From JALORV01 sp963712485 (GTDB lineage: Bacteria; Pseudomonadota; Gammaproteobacteria; Burkholderiales; Burkholderiaceae_F), in the NCBI GenBank assembly GCA_963712485.1, contig CAVQID010000056.1, positions 24,311 through 88,310 on the forward strand: a stretch of 64,000 nt of DNA. The letters run 5' to 3'. Below, piece after piece: positions 35,590-43,953 of this stretch. Position numbers and translations under genes: made by a program. Each line of letters opens with the position of its first letter. Positions within the stretch are counted from its first letter, which is position 1. The notes under the pieces are model-generated. The model saw only the letters and a program-made list of their open reading frames with translations, searched no databases and was not told where the DNA came from.

Positions 35590-36975
35590 ATGAAGGAGCT
35601 ACAAAAGGCAGCGATTGACGAGTTCAAAGCGCACTTCCGAGGTGACGCGCTACGTCATGGCGACGAGGCCTACGACGAGGTGCGCCAAATCTGGAACGCC
35701 ATGATCGACCGCAGGCCTGCGCTGATTGCCCGCGCCAAGTCGCCGGAAGACGTGGTCAATGCCGTCAAGTTCGCCCGCAAGCACGACCTGATCGTCGCGG
35801 TTCGCGGCGGCGGGCACAACATCGCGGGCAATGCCGTCTGCGATGGCGGTTTGATGATTGATCTGTCACTGATGAAACGCGCCAAGGTGGACCCCGGCGC
35901 TCGCCAGGCAGAGGTTGAGCCTGGCTGCACCCTCGGCGACTTCGACGCAGCCGCGCAGGCCCACGGCCTCGCCACGCCCCTTGGCATCAACTCGACTACG
36001 GGCGTTGCCGGTCTCACACTGGGCGGGGGATTTGGCTGGCTGAGCCGTAAGCACGGCATGACGGTCGACAACCTGCTCGCCGTGGAGATCGTGACGGCTG
36101 ATGGCCGTCAGTTGCGCGCCAGCACCAGCGAGAACGAGGACCTGTTCTGGGGAGTTCGCGGCGGCGGCGGCAACTTCGGCATCGTCACCAGCTTCGAGTT
36201 CCAGCTTCATCCGGTCGGGCCACAGGTGCTGTCCGGGTTGATTGTCTTCTCGTTCGACGAGGCAAAGAGCGTGCTTTCGCAATTCGCGCGATTCACGGAG
36301 ACAATGCCCGACGAGCTCAACGTTTGGATGGTCACGCGCAAGGCACCGCCGCTGCCGTTCCTGCCCGAGCACGTTCACGGAAAAGAGATCGTCGCGCTAG
36401 CCGTGTGCTATGCCGGTGACCCCGCGGAGGGCGAAAGGCTGATCGCGCCGCTGCGCGGCTTCGGCAAACCCCTCGGTGAGCACATCGGCGTTCAGCCTTA
36501 CACGGCGTGGCAGCAGGCCTTCGATCCGCTGCTGGCGAAGGGCGCGCGCAATTACTGGAAGTCCCACAATTTCTCGCGGCTCAGCAGTGAAGCTATCGAC
36601 ACGATCATTCACTATGCAAGCAGGCTGCCCTCGCCCCAGTGCGAGATATTCATCGGCACGATCGGCGGTCAGACGGAGCGGGTCGCGCCCGACGCAATGG
36701 CCTATTCGTGCCGGGATGCAAGGTATGTGATGAACGTACACGGTCGCTGGGAATCAGCGGAAGAGGACGAGCGGTGCATCGCGTGGGCACGCGAATTCTT
36801 TATCAAGTCCAAGCCGTTTGCCAGCGGCGGCGCATACATCAATTTCCTCACCCAGGAGGAGACCGACCGCATTGCATTCGCCTACGGTCCGGCGTTCAAG
36901 CGGCTGGTTGATCTCAAGAAGAAATATGACCCGGCAAATTTCTTCCGGATGAACCAGAACATCAAGCCACAGTGA
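35590..36975 (+). CDS. Covalent-FAD oxidoreductase (berberine-bridge/PCMH type)
   Basis: Soluble flavin oxidase or dehydrogenase of the PCMH FAD family with a C-terminal BBE domain, 461 residues. The FAD domain shows VAVRGGGHNIAGNAVCDGG, where His is the usual covalent FAD anchor, and TTGVAGLTLGGGFGWLSRKH. The Cys that would give a second covalent bond is absent there, so the flavin is probably held by one bond. The C-terminus KKKYDPANFFRMNQNIKP is the BBE motif. Substrate unknown; relatives oxidise sugars or aromatic alcohols. It is a single-gene unit with a GGAGG site and its own terminator. Confidence 0.88.
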   Translation: MKELQKAAIDEFKAHFRGDALRHGDEAYDEVRQIWNAMIDRRPALIARAKSPEDVVNAVKFARKHDLIVAVRGGGHNIAGNAVCDGGLMIDLSLMKRAKVDPGARQAEVEPGCTLGDFDAAAQAHGLATPLGINSTTGVAGLTLGGGFGWLSRKHGMTVDNLLAVEIVTADGRQLRASTSENEDLFWGVRGGGGNFGIVTSFEFQLHPVGPQVLSGLIVFSFDEAKSVLSQFARFTETMPDELNVWMVTRKAPPLPFLPEHVHGKEIVALAVCYAGDPAEGERLIAPLRGFGKPLGEHIGVQPYTAWQQAFDPLLAKGARNYWKSHNFSRLSSEAIDTIIHYASRLPSPQCEIFIGTIGGQTERVAPDAMAYSCRDARYVMNVHGRWESAEEDERCIAWAREFFIKSKPFASGGAYINFLTQEETDRIAFAYGPAFKRLVDLKKKYDPANFFRMNQNIKPQ

Positions 36976-36980
36976 AGACG

Positions 36981-37012
36981 GGGGCTGCGAGCGGATCGCA
37001 GCCCCTCTTTCT
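36981..37012 (+). terminator. Intrinsic terminator after the FAD oxidase
   Basis: GGGGCTGCGA (36981-36990) and TCGCAGCCCC (36996-37005) form a perfect 10-bp stem with a 5-base loop, followed by TCTTTCTT. It lies 6 bp after the stop and also faces the end of the 37078 gene on the other strand. Confidence 0.88.
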
Positions 37013-37077
37013 TCGCCGCCTATCGCCCTGTGTAAGGTCAGCCCAACCTGGCCGTTCGCGCCCCCCAGTCCGCAGAA

Positions 37078-38574
37078 CTAGAGCGCCGTCCGCACGGCAA
37101 AGCGAATGACGGTGTCCGAGTCATTCGGAACCCGATCGCTGTTCATCGACCAGTTTTCGAAGCTGGCCGTCAGGTCGGTCGCGCCGAATGCGCGCCACGA
37201 CGTGTAGAGCCGACCCAGCAATGCACGGTGTTGTCCGCCATCGGACTCCACTTCGTCGAGCGCCACCTGGAGACCAAGCTCAAGTCGCCGCGCACTCGAC
37301 TCGCGCCAGGCGAAGTCCAGTCCGCCCTGCATCCGTAGCGCATGCAGGCGGAGCGGTCCGACTGTGACGCCATGCTCGGCGAATAACGCGTAATGGTCGC
37401 GCAACACAACCATCACATCCTCCGGCCTGGCTGCGACCATGCCGAGATCGGCCAGCGGGCCCGGCAGATCCGCACCGCCGTCTACGTCGAGTTCGAGGTT
37501 CGCCACCTGCTGTTGTGCGTCGACATAGAGGCTCGCCCTCCAACCTCCGCTCGTGCCGTGCAGCGCGAGGCGGCCACCGTGTCCGCCCGCCTCCGCCGCG
37601 GAGTTTTCCTCGTTGCGGTAGACGGCCTTCATTCCGAAACCTCGCCCTTCGTAGAAGGTGCCAACCGACACGGTGCCGCGATGCAGTTCCGAGACCCCAG
37701 AGGCAGCGGAATCCACCGAAGCGGCGTCATAGATTGCACCGCTCACCTGGAGGTGCACGGTCCATTCGTCGGTGGCGCGATGTCGCAGTTCCAGACGCCC
37801 CAAGGCCGTTTCCGCATCGTGTGCACCGAGATCGAGGCGGTCCGCCGACAACGCCAGCGTCGCGACAGAGCGCGGACCCAAGCGCTCCAGCCAGGTCCCG
37901 TCGATCGAGCTTCCGGGCGCCCGGCCTGAAGGTGTCGACGCCAGGGACGGGCGTTCTTCACCTTTCAACGACGCTTCCCGCTGAGGTACGCGATAGTCGA
38001 CCTCGAACGATCCACCCGGCTTGCCGCTCCAGCCGTACTCCGCCTTCGCTCTAAACGGATCTGCCGCCGCTGCGCGCTCGAAAGCGAGCGAGACGACTCC
38101 CGGGACGCGCGCTCCGCTATCCGGGAGGTAAATCACGGTCGGCACGACGCGGAGGGAACCGCTGTCCAGCTCATACGTAGCGCGATGAGCTCGCGCATCC
38201 GCTCCCGGAAGGCGCAGGCGATTCCAGGCCGTGGGAACGACGAAGCCGCGGCGAGCCTGTCCCGCTGCAGGAACGAGACTCGATCGTGCCACCGCTGCGG
38301 TGGCGTTCGGTTCACACCTCAGCGCTTCCGCGTCGCTCGGGAGCTCACTGACCGATGCGCTTGGCGCGGCTTCGACGCAGCGGTCGTTTGCGGTGGCTGG
38401 CAGCGCCGCCGCAGAGGCGACGCAGACTAACCAACGAAGCAAGCGACAACGGGCGAAAGCGTTCCAGCTGTTCGAGGTCGAGGTGGATGACGGGCGCCGA
38501 GAGACGTCCCTAGCGCCTGACAGGGACCTTGCCAACGCGTCGACAGTGATCGCCTTGGACTTCAACTCTGCCAT
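37078..38574 (-). CDS. Unknown secreted protein, probable outer-membrane barrel
   Basis: 498 residues, not recognised. A hydrophobic segment (RLLRWLVCVASAAALPATAND, about residues 44-64, 20 shown of it in part) looks like a signal peptide preceded by a long polar leader, so the true start may be further in. The rest is rich in alternating polar/nonpolar stretches (TYELDSGSLRVVPTVIYL, AKAEYGWSGKPGGSFEVDY) and many Ser/Gly/Asp. It ends DTVIRFAVRTAL, which fits the terminal strand of an outer-membrane barrel although the last residue is Leu rather than Phe. It lies alone, convergent with the FAD oxidase. Confidence 0.6.
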   Translation of the reverse strand: MAELKSKAITVDALARSLSGARDVSRRPSSTSTSNSWNAFARCRLLRWLVCVASAAALPATANDRCVEAAPSASVSELPSDAEALRCEPNATAAVARSSLVPAAGQARRGFVVPTAWNRLRLPGADARAHRATYELDSGSLRVVPTVIYLPDSGARVPGVVSLAFERAAAADPFRAKAEYGWSGKPGGSFEVDYRVPQREASLKGEERPSLASTPSGRAPGSSIDGTWLERLGPRSVATLALSADRLDLGAHDAETALGRLELRHRATDEWTVHLQVSGAIYDAASVDSAASGVSELHRGTVSVGTFYEGRGFGMKAVYRNEENSAAEAGGHGGRLALHGTSGGWRASLYVDAQQQVANLELDVDGGADLPGPLADLGMVAARPEDVMVVLRDHYALFAEHGVTVGPLRLHALRMQGGLDFAWRESSARRLELGLQVALDEVESDGGQHRALLGRLYTSWRAFGATDLTASFENWSMNSDRVPNDSDTVIRFAVRTAL

Positions 38575-38925
38575 CGCCCGAATCTGTGGGAGCTTTCAGT
38601 GTCGGGGCAGACGCGGCGATTCGGTCGATCTTTGAGCGGCGATTTTGGCCGACACTTTTCGCCGATGTACCGGCAGCCCGACCCGAGATCGGTATTTTTT
38701 GGAGGGCGCAAGCGCTTCTCGCCCGCCAGCGACGGAAAAGCCGCGCGGGCGCCGTGGGGGCTCGCTTCGGGCAGGTCTGCTAATTCAGACGGCAGATTGG
38801 CGCTTGCCTAAGGCAAGGAGGCACTGCGTGGGACTAGGCAAAGACCGGACTCAGAGCAGCACGGCACGTACCGACACGTGGACTTTTGCGATGTGCGCGC
38901 GCAACCACGAGTCGGTGCAGTGGCA
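38575..38925. repeat. Gene-free stretch with a 23-bp imperfect direct repeat
   Basis: No coding frame with support. Two adjacent imperfect copies begin GCGGCGATT at 38613 and 38636, each followed by a GG-C-GA...CTTT pattern. Repeated end sequences of this kind, with GGCCGACACTTTT, recall the terminal transposase-binding repeats of IS21-type elements, but no transposase remains. The rest is unremarkable. Confidence 0.3.
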
Positions 38926-40203
38926 TCACAGTTGCGAAGAAAACAGCGCGGCCGCGCGTTCCTTCAGCTTCTGTTGCCAGGGGCGAGCTTCCCATTCTTC
39001 GTAGCTGATGCGTTGTGATCTTTCGAGGTCGGCTTCGAACGAGTCGGTCTGCACGCGCGCGAACGGCTCGTCGTAGACGTTCAGATTAGCCTCGTCATTC
39101 AGTCGAAACGAGCGTGCGTCGAAGTTGGTCGATCCGACCGATGACCACACGCCGTCGACGATCAGCAGTTTCACGTGATACATCGTCGGCTGATATTCAT
39201 GGATCAAGGCGCCGGCCTGCAAGAGCGGGCCCCAACTCGCACGGGAGGCGCTGCGAACGAACTCGGTATCAATATGCTTTCCGGGAAGAATGAGTCGCAC
39301 GCGAACGCCGCGCTGCATGGCACTGATCAGTGCTGCGCTGGTGACCTCGTCGGGAACGAAATACGCCATCGCGAGGTCGATCGTCCGGACCGCCGCTGCG
39401 ATCGACAGCAGATACATCAGGTGCATGCTCTCGGAGCCGCCTTCGCTCGAACTCTGGAATACCTGTGCGTGCTGCTTGCCCGCCGCCCGTTGGGGCGGAA
39501 AGAATTGGTCTCCGTGCAAAACGGACCCACTCACCTTGGTCCAGTTATCCATGAATGCGGACTGCATCTGGGCGACGGCCGGGCCTTCGATGCGATAGTG
39601 GTTGTCGCGCCAATGCTGCGGATCCTGGGCGTGGCCGGACCAGGCATCGGCGATACCGACTCCTCCGGTGAAGCCAACGCGGCCGTCGATCACCAGCAGC
39701 TTGCGGTGCGTTCGATTGTTGACGCGGCCAAGGTTGTACCAGCGTAGCGGCCGATACTTTCTGAAGTCGACCCCGGCCTGCTTCATGGCTTCAATCGATT
39801 CGTCGTCCATCTTCTGGCTACCGACCCAGTCAACCAGCACGTTGACCTTGACGCCGGCGCGCGCTCGCTCTGCCAGCGCGTCGGCGAAGCGCCGGCCGAT
39901 CTCACCGGACCAATAGATATACGTCTCAAAATTGATGGTCTTTGTAGCGCCCTCGATGGCCTGCAACATGGACGGAAAGATCTGATCGCCATTGAGCAGG
40001 GTTTCGACACGGTTGCCGTCGATCAACGGCGGTCCCAGCAGCACGCTCATCGCACGCAAGAACTGAGGGTCGGCTGTTGCGTAAAGGTGCGTCGGCTTGA
40101 CGTCGACCTTCTTTTCAGCGCGCAGGTTCAGCACGACCAGCGTGGCGAGCAGCGTCAGAACGACGGCACCGAGGATAGGCAGTATCAGCCGCATGATTGA
40201 CAT
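38926..40203 (-). CDS. Cardiolipin-synthase-like phospholipase D family protein
   Basis: 425 residues with one N-terminal membrane anchor (IMRLILPILGAVVLTLLATL) and two HKD motifs, HRKLLVID near residue 167 and HVKLLIVD near residue 345, each followed by the G-G/S..N pattern (GFTGGVGIAD; SSVGSTNFDARS). This is the layout of ClsA/ClsB-type cardiolipin synthases, which condense phosphatidyl groups in the inner membrane. Only one anchor helix is visible, as in ClsB-like forms. Confidence 0.88.
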   Translation of the reverse strand: MSIMRLILPILGAVVLTLLATLVVLNLRAEKKVDVKPTHLYATADPQFLRAMSVLLGPPLIDGNRVETLLNGDQIFPSMLQAIEGATKTINFETYIYWSGEIGRRFADALAERARAGVKVNVLVDWVGSQKMDDESIEAMKQAGVDFRKYRPLRWYNLGRVNNRTHRKLLVIDGRVGFTGGVGIADAWSGHAQDPQHWRDNHYRIEGPAVAQMQSAFMDNWTKVSGSVLHGDQFFPPQRAAGKQHAQVFQSSSEGGSESMHLMYLLSIAAAVRTIDLAMAYFVPDEVTSAALISAMQRGVRVRLILPGKHIDTEFVRSASRASWGPLLQAGALIHEYQPTMYHVKLLIVDGVWSSVGSTNFDARSFRLNDEANLNVYDEPFARVQTDSFEADLERSQRISYEEWEARPWQQKLKERAAALFSSQL

Positions 40204-40429
40204 CGCGCGTGCGAATAGCGGCTAACGGTCATAGGAGGCCGTTGACTTGACGGTCGCAAGCCGCGATAAAGCGGACAACGACCGGCGGGGTGCGACGGGG
40301 TTCGACAAGGCTTACAGAGCAACATATCGATCGGCGCATGGGCTGCACCGGCAGTACCATGGCCAGTCTAACCACCCGCCCGCACATGGGGGTTGTTGTG
40401 GTCAAGCGGCATCGTCGGACGTGACTGCT

Positions 40430-40744
40430 ATGGGGCGACAGCGGCTTTACGTGAACGACCGCGGCAACTGCGTGATGCACGACCGAGGCTTCTCGTGGCT
40501 CGCAGCCTTCTATCTGCCCATCTGGGCATTGCACAAACGTCTGTATCTGCTGGCGTTGATCGCGTTCGTGGTCAACGGCGTACTTAGTTTCTACGTCGAC
40601 ACGAAGACACAGATCTTTCTGGGCGGGGCGCAGATCGTACTGTCCGGGCTGCTGGCCAACCGCATCCACAGATGGCTGCTTGAACGGCGCGGGTGGCGTG
40701 TCACCGCCGAAGAGCCAGAGCAGAGTGTCGAGACTCGAGGGTGA
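40430..40744 (+). CDS. Small two-helix membrane protein, unknown
   Basis: 104 residues from ATG 40430 (MGRQRLYVNDRG). A polar N-terminus with FSWLAAFYLPIWALHKR is followed by two membrane helices (about 42-58 and 62-80) and a basic C-terminus. It resembles small proteins of the DUF2628 sort, with no known function. Its stop overlaps the GTG start of the next gene (GTGA at 40741-40744), so the two are probably translated together. Confidence 0.6.
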   Translation: MGRQRLYVNDRGNCVMHDRGFSWLAAFYLPIWALHKRLYLLALIAFVVNGVLSFYVDTKTQIFLGGAQIVLSGLLANRIHRWLLERRGWRVTAEEPEQSVETRG

Positions 40745-42429
40745 ACCTGTCCTGCCTTGATGGGACGCCCGGGCCGGCAGAATCGTTGCTCCTCGCCGAG
40801 GGTTTCTATTTCACCTTGGTCGCGATTCTGCTGGTCGCGCTGATCGGCTCGGCGCTCGCCGCTCCGCTGGTGCAAAGAGGCTATCGAAGGCGCGTCGTCC
40901 GCCTCATGCGATTCGACCAGGTCTCGCCGCGCCCGCCGCAATGGTGGTTGTCGAGGGCCTGGGGTAGATCCGCGAAACTGGTAACGGCCCGTTCCGAGTC
41001 CCAGGGCGGCAGAACGTCCCTGTCCGATCTCGTTCTGCGGCGCGAACGCCGCTTAGCGGTCAGCACGACACTGGCATGGGTGGTCGTCGTGCTCGCGGCG
41101 GCGCCCATCAGCCGCTGGGTACTCGCCGACGCGCCTGCATCTGATCAGGCCTACTTCGTCGTGGCCGCGGGTGCGCTCGCGCTCGGTCCCGCCTTCATCA
41201 ACCTCCCACAACGCTTCGCACGGCGAGCGCTGGTCATCGGGCTCATTGCCTGTGTCCTCGCGGCCGTGCTCATCGATAGCCTGTTCGAACCGTTGACCGC
41301 CGTTGCCATGCCCGAAGGCGACACCGATGATCCCGGAGTGGTGGAATGGACCACTGCAGTCGTGGCGGCAGCCTTGGCCTACGGGAGCATTTTCCACCGC
41401 AGGCTGCGCGGGCAGGTGCTGCCGGTCTTTGTAGTGGCAGCGGTCGCGCTGATGCTGCTTCTGTTTCCCCTCGGATACGTTCAGCCGCACCTGGGCAGCT
41501 GTCTCGACGAAATCTCAGCGCCGGGCCAAGCCGGGCAGTCGGCGCCGTTTCTTCTGACTCTCAGCACGCTGATGGCGTTGGCCCTGTGGTTGGGGTTCAA
41601 GGCGCTCGACGGTTTGGCCAAGTTGGTCGATGTCGGCTGGTTGAGCGAACTGTCGCTCATCAGCGTTGTTGCGCTGGCGCTAATTGCAATGACGCTGGTC
41701 GCGGCGAGCCTGGCCGAGCAGAGCGCGCCTTCTCACTGGCTGGCATGGCTACCTCTGCCCTGGACCGGGGTTGCGGTGGCAGCGTATGCGCTGTCCCTGG
41801 GACGACATGGAGCGGCGCAACGCGGTCCGCGGCTGCTGGTGCTGCGCGTCTTCGCGCGCGGCCGAAAGCAGCTTCGGCTGCTGGACGCGCTGCAGTCGCG
41901 ATGGCGCTACGTCGGCCCTGTGCATCAGATCGGCGGCCCCGACCTGGCCACCACCAACGTGGACCCCCATGAGTGCGCGCTCTTCCTTGTGGGCCGCTTG
42001 CATGATCTGTTCGTCCCCGAGGCGGTGAGCGCAGCACAGCTGAGTAACCATCTAACGGCCGACGCCGACCGTGAAGGCCGCTACAGCATCAGCGAAGTCT
42101 TTTGCTTCAATAGCGCCTGGCAGCGCACCGTCGAGCAACTCATGCAGATCAGCGATGCGATTCTGCTTGATCTGCGTGGCCTGACCGCGGAGCGGGAAGG
42201 CACCAGCTACGAGTTGCGCGTGCTCGCGCGCATTGGCTTGCTCGATCGGGTCGTCGCTATCGGTGACACGCAAACCGATTGGGCTCTGGCCGACAGGCTG
42301 CTGATTGAAGCAGGACAGGAGCCGCAGCGCCTCGGCCACCGGTTCGTCGGCCCAGAGCTTCGCGCCGAGGCGATCTTCGATCAACTGCTTCGCGTCACGG
42401 ACAACCGCTCGCAATCGCGCACTGCCTGA
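40741..42429 (+). CDS. Polytopic membrane protein with a cytosolic Rossmann-like domain
   Basis: 562 residues from GTG 40741, coupled to the preceding gene. About nine membrane helices lie in residues 20-365. The soluble C-terminal domain starts RGPRLLVLRVFARGRKQLRL and continues WRYVGPVHQIGGPDLATTNV, then ISDAILLDLRGLTAEREGTS and RVVAIGDTQTDWAL. The repeating strand-then-acidic-loop pattern (LLVLRVF, ILLDLRG, RVVAIGD) suggests a Rossmann or TIR/SLOG-like nucleotide-binding fold, which is my inference. No function is recognised. Confidence 0.65.
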   Translation: MNLSCLDGTPGPAESLLLAEGFYFTLVAILLVALIGSALAAPLVQRGYRRRVVRLMRFDQVSPRPPQWWLSRAWGRSAKLVTARSESQGGRTSLSDLVLRRERRLAVSTTLAWVVVVLAAAPISRWVLADAPASDQAYFVVAAGALALGPAFINLPQRFARRALVIGLIACVLAAVLIDSLFEPLTAVAMPEGDTDDPGVVEWTTAVVAAALAYGSIFHRRLRGQVLPVFVVAAVALMLLLFPLGYVQPHLGSCLDEISAPGQAGQSAPFLLTLSTLMALALWLGFKALDGLAKLVDVGWLSELSLISVVALALIAMTLVAASLAEQSAPSHWLAWLPLPWTGVAVAAYALSLGRHGAAQRGPRLLVLRVFARGRKQLRLLDALQSRWRYVGPVHQIGGPDLATTNVDPHECALFLVGRLHDLFVPEAVSAAQLSNHLTADADREGRYSISEVFCFNSAWQRTVEQLMQISDAILLDLRGLTAEREGTSYELRVLARIGLLDRVVAIGDTQTDWALADRLLIEAGQEPQRLGHRFVGPELRAEAIFDQLLRVTDNRSQSRTA

Positions 42430-42657
42430 GTTTTGTCTCCAGAATACTGCCTGCTACTCGTTCGCGATTGCTTTCGGCGATCTGCAGCTTCGGCGGCCTT
42501 GTGTCGATGCGCGGGAGTGTGAAGCGCGGCGGCAGGCTAATTGCAAGCGTGGTTCATCGCGGTCAGACTTGGCTGCCAATCCTGAGCAACGCCATGGCGA
42601 AAGCTGGTCGGCCCGGCAGCGCTGACATGTTCGAAGGCTCGATTCTAGGAAACCACC

Positions 42658-43365
42658 ATGACTGACTTCGTTCTCGTGCATGGCGCATGGCACGGCGCCT
42701 GGTGCTGGCGCAAGATCCTGCCGGCACTCTGGGCTAACGGCCATCGCGCATTCGCCGTGACACTTACCGGGGTGGGAGAACGCCAACACCTGATGTCCTC
42801 GACTATTCGGCTGGCAACTCATATCGAGGACGTAGCGACGGTCATCGAGACCGAGGAGCTGGCGCGCTTCGTCCTGGTGGGGCATAGCTATGGCGGGTTG
42901 CTGATCACAGCGGTAGCGGATCGCTACGCGGAGCGCATTGACCGCCTGGTCTACCTCGACGCCATCTTGCCCCGCAGTGGCGAAAGCTGGTCGAGTTCTC
43001 ACGACGAGAGTGCGCGCCAGGCACGCCGGGTGGGCATCGCGCGAGACGGCGTCATCCCACCTCCGGCGGCGGCTGCCTATGGCCTGACCGGCCAGGATGC
43101 CGCGTGGGTGGACCGGCGTCAGCGGCCCCATCCGGGAGCTGTGTACGAAGATGTAATGCACTTCGACGAAGCACGCGTGGCAAGACTTTCGCGCATTTTT
43201 GTCGACTGCACGTCGCCGGCACTGCCCGCGATCGAAAGGTCGCGCCAGCGCGTGCGTTCCGAGCCGGGCTGGCACGTGGTCGAAATCGCCACCGGCCACG
43301 ATCCGATGATCAGCGCTGCGGCGCAGTTGCTGGACATCCTGGATCAGGCTGCACGTTCAAACTGA
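42658..43365 (+). CDS. Alpha/beta hydrolase (esterase family)
   Basis: Small alpha/beta-fold hydrolase, 235 residues, of the plant-esterase/salicylate-esterase-like branch. Start FVLVHGAWHGAWCWRKILPA holds the oxyanion region; nucleophile Ser in LVGHSYGGLLI; C-terminal His in IATGHDPMISA; a likely acid Asp in VYLDAILP or IFVDCTSP. No signal peptide. Substrate unknown. It follows a 228-bp gap with no other gene. Confidence 0.85.
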   Translation: MTDFVLVHGAWHGAWCWRKILPALWANGHRAFAVTLTGVGERQHLMSSTIRLATHIEDVATVIETEELARFVLVGHSYGGLLITAVADRYAERIDRLVYLDAILPRSGESWSSSHDESARQARRVGIARDGVIPPPAAAAYGLTGQDAAWVDRRQRPHPGAVYEDVMHFDEARVARLSRIFVDCTSPALPAIERSRQRVRSEPGWHVVEIATGHDPMISAAAQLLDILDQAARSN

Positions 43366-43486
43366 AACCATCTCGCGGCGTTGGCAGATCCCGGGGAATC
43401 CAAAGCGCGCCGGTCGGTCCTGGTGCGGCTGTGCACGCCGGAGTGCGAGGAGGAAAATACGAATGGGTCTACGTACGGAGGCTCAC

Positions 43487-43831
43487 ATGAACGCGATCCC
43501 ACGGATCTGCTGCGCCATTATGTTTGCAACCGCCTCGACGGTCGCAAGTGCCGAGTCGCTCCGCTGCAACGGGCAAAGTGTTGCCGAAGGAGACACCCGT
43601 TTGGCACTGGTATACAAGTGCGGTCAACCGTTGATGGCAGACACTTATTGCGCTCCCGTGTATTACGCACCGACGTTTCAGCTCGTGCCCGAGCCGTTCG
43701 CAAGCATTGTCGTTCCGTGCCAGCAAGTGGAAGAGTGGCTCTACGACCGCGGTCCTGGGAACCTCATGGCCATGGTTCGGATTCGCTCAGGTGTCGTGCA
43801 ATCCATCGTCTACGGACGGACGCCCCGCTAG
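43487..43831 (+). CDS. Secreted DUF2845-type protein
   Basis: 114 residues, signal peptide MNAIPRICCAIMFATAS to VASA, then LRCNGQSVAEGDTRLALVYKCGQP, the opening motif of DUF2845 proteins, with two cysteines likely bridged. It ends VRIRSGVVQSIVYGRTPR. ATG 43487 is chosen over 43463 because it begins the signal peptide and has GGAG 7 bp upstream. Function unknown; probably periplasmic. Confidence 0.8.
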   Translation: MNAIPRICCAIMFATASTVASAESLRCNGQSVAEGDTRLALVYKCGQPLMADTYCAPVYYAPTFQLVPEPFASIVVPCQQVEEWLYDRGPGNLMAMVRIRSGVVQSIVYGRTPR

Positions 43832-43953
43832 CGCTCACACTGCGTTTCAGCGCGTTCAAGGTGGGGCACTACTTTGGCAACTCCTTCGCATGACATTGGA
43901 CGCTCCCAGCCGAAGGGAGATCTGCGGGCGATGCCTTGCACTCTCGATGGCAT

